A DNA stretch of 64,000 nucleotides from contig PS015289.1 of the NCBI GenBank assembly GCA_048213135.1, positions 17,499-81,498 of the forward strand, given 5' to 3'. The notes below the pieces were generated by a model. That model searched no databases, was not told where the DNA came from, and saw only the letters and a program-made list of their open reading frames with translations. Shown here piece after piece: positions 57,479 to 64,000 of the stretch. The stretch's first letter is position 1. The number at the start of each line of letters is the position of its first letter. This DNA comes from Reclinomonas americana ATCC 50394 (Eukaryota; Jakobida; Jakobea; Jakobida). The translations under genes and the position numbers were made by a program.

Positions 57479-58567
57479 TCACAGTTGGAGACTCTTATCG
57501 GCGAAACAACGATGGAGAACGACCTCGGCCTCCTCCACCAGGAAGCAACGCAGCACGATCTCCACCAAGCAGCGCGGATCATCTTCCTCCTCTTCCGTGC
57601 CCTCTTGCATCTCCTGCACGGCACGCATGACTTGTCGAGCACAGTCGAGCTCCTGCCGAGCGAGACCACACGGAGTGGACCACACTCGCACCGTCTTATC
57701 ACCGCTCCCACTCAAAACGTGCAGACCATCCGGAGTAACGGTGACGGACGTCACGCCTGCAGTGTGCCCCACCAACCGGCGCACCTCGTCGCCACTCGCC
57801 AGCGACCACACTCGAATCATCCCATTCTCGCCCCCACTCACCACACGCTGACCATCGGGAGTGACGGCAACATACCAGACCCATCCCGTGTGACCCTCGA
57901 ACTGTCGCACCTCTGCACCAGTCGCCAGTGACCACACCCGCACTACCTTGTCGTCGCTTCCGCTCACAACGTGCCGCCCGTCGGAAGTGACGGCGACACA
58001 CCACACGATGTTGGTGTGTCCCTCCAGTCGTCGCACTTCTGCGCCACTCTGGAGGCACCACACGCGCACTGTTTTATCCCAACTGCCACTCACGACATGT
58101 TTACCATCGGGGGTGTCAGCAACAGATCGCACCATATTCGCATGCCCCTCACATCGGCGCACCTCCTCGCCAGTGGCCAGCGACCACACGCGCACAGTCA
58201 TGTCCACACTCCCACTCACAACGTGCAGACCATCGGGGGTGATGGCAACTGATGTCACATCTGCTGAGTGTCCCTCCATTCGTCGCACCTCCTCGCCACT
58301 CGCCAGCGACCAAACGCGCATTGCGTTGTCTGCACCCCCACTGATAATGTACTGACCATCGGGAGTGACGACAAGCGAGCGCACCCGCTCAGTGTGGCCC
58401 TCCAACCGTCGCACCTCTTTCCCACTCGCCAGTGACCAAACGCGTATGGTCTTGTCATCACTTCCGCTGACCGCGTGCTGGCCGTCGGGAGTGACAGTGA
58501 CAGAGAAGACCATGTGAGTGTGGCCACGCAAGCACTTGCAAAGGAGAGAAGGAGGAGCGGAGGACAT
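57479..58567 (-). CDS. WD40 seven-blade propeller protein, array copy 5
   Basis: Intact and intronless, 362 residues, start MSSAPPSLLCKCLRGHT, end HRCFADKSLQL. Seven blades, each GH-x-VRVWSL in form (GSDDKTIRVWSL, GGADNAMRVWSL, GSVDMTVRVWSL, GSWDKTVRVWCL, GSDDKVVRVWSL, GGENGMIRVWSL, GSGDKTVRVWST), then the family tail LVEEAEVVLHRC. Lacks the blade 2 insertion of copy 2. Likely a cytosolic scaffold. Confidence 0.9.
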   Translation of the reverse strand: MSSAPPSLLCKCLRGHTHMVFSVTVTPDGQHAVSGSDDKTIRVWSLASGKEVRRLEGHTERVRSLVVTPDGQYIISGGADNAMRVWSLASGEEVRRMEGHSADVTSVAITPDGLHVVSGSVDMTVRVWSLATGEEVRRCEGHANMVRSVADTPDGKHVVSGSWDKTVRVWCLQSGAEVRRLEGHTNIVWCVAVTSDGRHVVSGSDDKVVRVWSLATGAEVRQFEGHTGWVWYVAVTPDGQRVVSGGENGMIRVWSLASGDEVRRLVGHTAGVTSVTVTPDGLHVLSGSGDKTVRVWSTPCGLARQELDCARQVMRAVQEMQEGTEEEEDDPRCLVEIVLRCFLVEEAEVVLHRCFADKSLQL

Positions 58568-58890
58568 GGTGCGCGCGTGGAGAGAGAGAAGGAGATAGTG
58601 AGTCTGTTCTTTGTCGGGACAACATCATGACTTCGGCACTGACGGACGAAGATCAAAGGCGACGCATTGCTTGTCAACATGGGGCGCTGCAACTGGGTGG
58701 TACATTCGCAGAGAGAAAGGAAATATCTTGAGTTACCGGCTTAGAAATCAAACCGCGAGGAGAAGAAGCAGGAAACACAATTGCAAGAAAGCAGAGAGGG
58801 TGAATAGGGAGAGAGAGAGAGAGAGAGAACACGAGGGAGAGAGAGAGAGAGAGAACACGAGGAGAGAGAGNNNNNNNNNNNNNNNNNNNN

Positions 58891-59313
58891 CACCTCCTCG
58901 CCAGTCGCCAGTGACCACACTCGCAAGGCCTTGTCACTGCTTCCGCTCACGATGTACTGTCCATCGGGGGTGACGGCGACAGACTGTACGATCGACTGCA
59001 CGTTGGCAATGTGCTCCAACTGGCGCACATTCTTTCCGCTCTCCAGCAAGCGCACGTAGATGGTGCTGTTTGCACACCCACTCACGATATGCTGTCCGTC
59101 GGGAGTGATGGCAACAGACAACACATAGAAGAGGTGGTGTGCCAGTTGATTCACTTGCTCCCCACTCGCCAGTGACCACAGGCGCAAGGTCTGATCGTGA
59201 CTGCTGCTCACAATGTGCTGTCCGTTCGGAGAAATGGCAACAGATGTCACACCATCCGTGTGTCCAAGCAAGCATTTGCAGGGGAGAGAGGGAGGAGGAG
59301 GGGCGGAGGTCAT
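58891..59313 (-). CDS. WD40 propeller, array copy 6, truncated at a gap
   Basis: N-terminal fragment beginning MTSAPPPPSLPCKCLLGHT. Three blades can be read (SSHDQTLRLWSL, GCANSTIYVRLL, GSSDKALRVWSL), more diverged than in other copies, then the 20-base gap at 58871-58890. Beyond the gap is GA-rich spacer, not WD40, so about 240 residues are missing. The most diverged and outermost member of the array. Confidence 0.8.
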
Positions 59314-59319
59314 GGTGGA

Positions 59320-59545
59320 GGGAGGGAAGGAGAGAGGGAGAAGGGAGGGAAAGGGGGAGAAGGGAGGGAGAAAGAAGGGAAGGAGGAAGGGAAAGGGAGT
59401 GAAGGAGGGAGGTGGGAGAGATGCAGTGGAGAGAGAGAATGAGAGAAGAGTATGTGAGCGAGAGAGTGTGTGTGTGTGCTTGTGCGTGTCAAGGAAGAAA
59501 GAGACTCGTTGTCCTTCTTGAGTCCCACTTCTCCTTTGTTTGTCA
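59320..59545. other. GA-rich spacer between divergent WD40 copy 6 and GT31 copy C
   Basis: (GGGA)n and (GA)n followed by a GTGTGTG run. Probably contains both promoters; no motif stands out. Confidence 0.5.
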
Positions 59546-63295
<3,750 letters not shown>

Positions 63296-63364
63296 CGTTG
63301 GAAGTGATTCTGCTGCTGGGGGCTGGTCAGGGGTCAAGGGTGGCAGACGTGGTCTCTTGAGGAG

Positions 63365-63710
63365 GCTTGCAAAATCCGCCGACTGCTGGGTGTGACGTGT
63401 TGATGAAGGCCTGGTGGTTGAGGAGGAATTCCAAGACTTGCAGCCAACTGCTGGGGTGACGGGTTGATGTACGCCTGGTGGTGGACGTGGTCCTTGGAAG
63501 AGACTCGGTGGTGTCCGCCGACTCCTGGGTGTGACGTGTTGATAAAGGCCTGGTTGTAGACGTAGTCTGTGGAAGAGACTCGATGGTGCTACCTGAGTGG
63601 TCGACGTGGATGTGACTGTTGGCATAGTGGACGTGGTGGTGTCCGCCGGCTGCTGGGTGTGTCGTGTTGATAAAGGTCCGGTGGTGCACGTGGTCTTGTG
63701 GGAGAGTATT
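63365..63710. repeat. Tandem repeat, about 73 bp x 5
   Basis: Units contain GTCCGCCGACTGCTGGGTGTGACGTGTTGATAAAGGCC and GGTGGTGGACGTGGTC, then TTGGAAGAGACTCGGTGGT. Copies begin near 63370, 63440, 63512, 63588 (partial) and 63640. On the minus strand the array is open in more than one frame and gives short Thr/His/Pro-rich repeats, so it could be coding in a minus-strand gene that continues beyond the window, but there is no anchor for that. Confidence 0.75.
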
Positions 63711-64000
63711 CCCGAGGCCTGTTGACTCTGCGGTGCGGGCTCAAGATGATGATAACGAAGCACCCTTGAATTGTAAGATTGCGAAGCTGTTGGTTGCTGT
63801 TCCGACACAGCCAGCCCATTGTCTTGCAGTTGCACTATCACAGTTTCTCGATTGCTATTGCTTTGATGCCCTTTCAAGAAGATGGCCAACCAGTAGCTGC
63901 TGTTGCATCGTATGTTGGCGCGGTCGTCGTTGCTGATGCGACACCACGCAGCGCGGCGTGCGCCAAATCGGTCGGTCGTCAAGCAGTGCTTTCACGTAGA
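63711..64000. other. Unassigned 3' end of the window
   Basis: Normal-complexity DNA, open on the minus strand with a mixed composition (RVLRYHHLEPAPQSQQ), but no splice signals, start codon or family match that would support a gene call. Confidence 0.3.

Noticed and set aside
52150-58400. Plus-strand frames antisense to the WD40 genes with repeated Thr-Cys-Arg-Pro-Ser text
   Set aside because: They are shadows of the WD40 repeats on the coding minus strand.
63365-63982. Minus-strand Thr/Pro/His-rich protein-coding gene across the 73-bp array
   Set aside because: More than one frame is open through the repeat, and no start, splice site or family match anchors it; kept only as a repeat.

Overview
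This is a nuclear genome window from a eukaryote, probably single-celled and bearing a flagellum at some life stage. Evidence: nearly every recognisable gene is split by GT-AG introns of about 50 to 1,300 bases; exons are GC-rich; introns and spacers are packed with (GA)n/(CT)n and private minisatellites; one gene has PGPGxY (SHIPPO-type) repeats typical of axoneme-associated proteins. I cannot fix the lineage. The assembly has runs of N at 542-1042, 3271-3999, 5261-5343, 9877-9896, 13069-13636, 17676-18287, 26097-26405, 31531-31940, 40641-41053, 47128-47147, 48447-48614, 50543-51065, 53609-53797, 55721-56069, 58871-58890 and 59937-60138, so several models are broken.

Layout. 1-4.2 kb: exons of a minus-strand gene with an ankyrin-like exon and a tandem array of 33-nt exon-like cores. 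5.1-6.8 kb: two small plus-strand genes, one a 79-residue protein in six exons. 6.9-9.2 kb: a secreted kinase-like protein with one frameshift. 9.4-12.5 kb (minus): SHIPPO-repeat protein. 13.7-21.6 kb: a 1,447-residue mostly disordered protein. 21.8-23.9 kb (minus): unknown multi-exon gene. 24.6-30.2 kb: complete Xaa-Pro aminopeptidase (626 residues). 30.8-37.2 kb: telomerase reverse transcriptase. 37.2-39.2 kb (minus): small complete gene of 189 residues. 40.0-46.4 kb: two tandem secretory-pathway GT31-type glycosyltransferase genes, the second lacking its catalytic exon. 47.2-51.7 kb (minus): a multi-spanning membrane protein fused to a tyrosine-kinase-like kinase. 52.1-59.3 kb (minus): six tandem intronless WD40 seven-blade propeller genes, of which two are complete in sequence, two carry frameshifts and two are cut by gaps. 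59.5-63.3 kb: third GT31 paralogue.

The genes do not form one pathway. The groupings that look meaningful are the three GT31 paralogues, which share a novel N-terminal region, and the WD40 array inserted between GT31 copies two and three together with the membrane kinase. A genome-wide signal runs across unrelated genes: a recurrent non-standard 5' splice site, GTTGCG (and GTTGAG, GTTGCA, GTTGGT, GTTGAC), which restores reading frame and known protein motifs each time it is used. Models were built by joining exons by eye on frame, splice signals and homology; boundaries not backed by family motifs may be off by a few bases.
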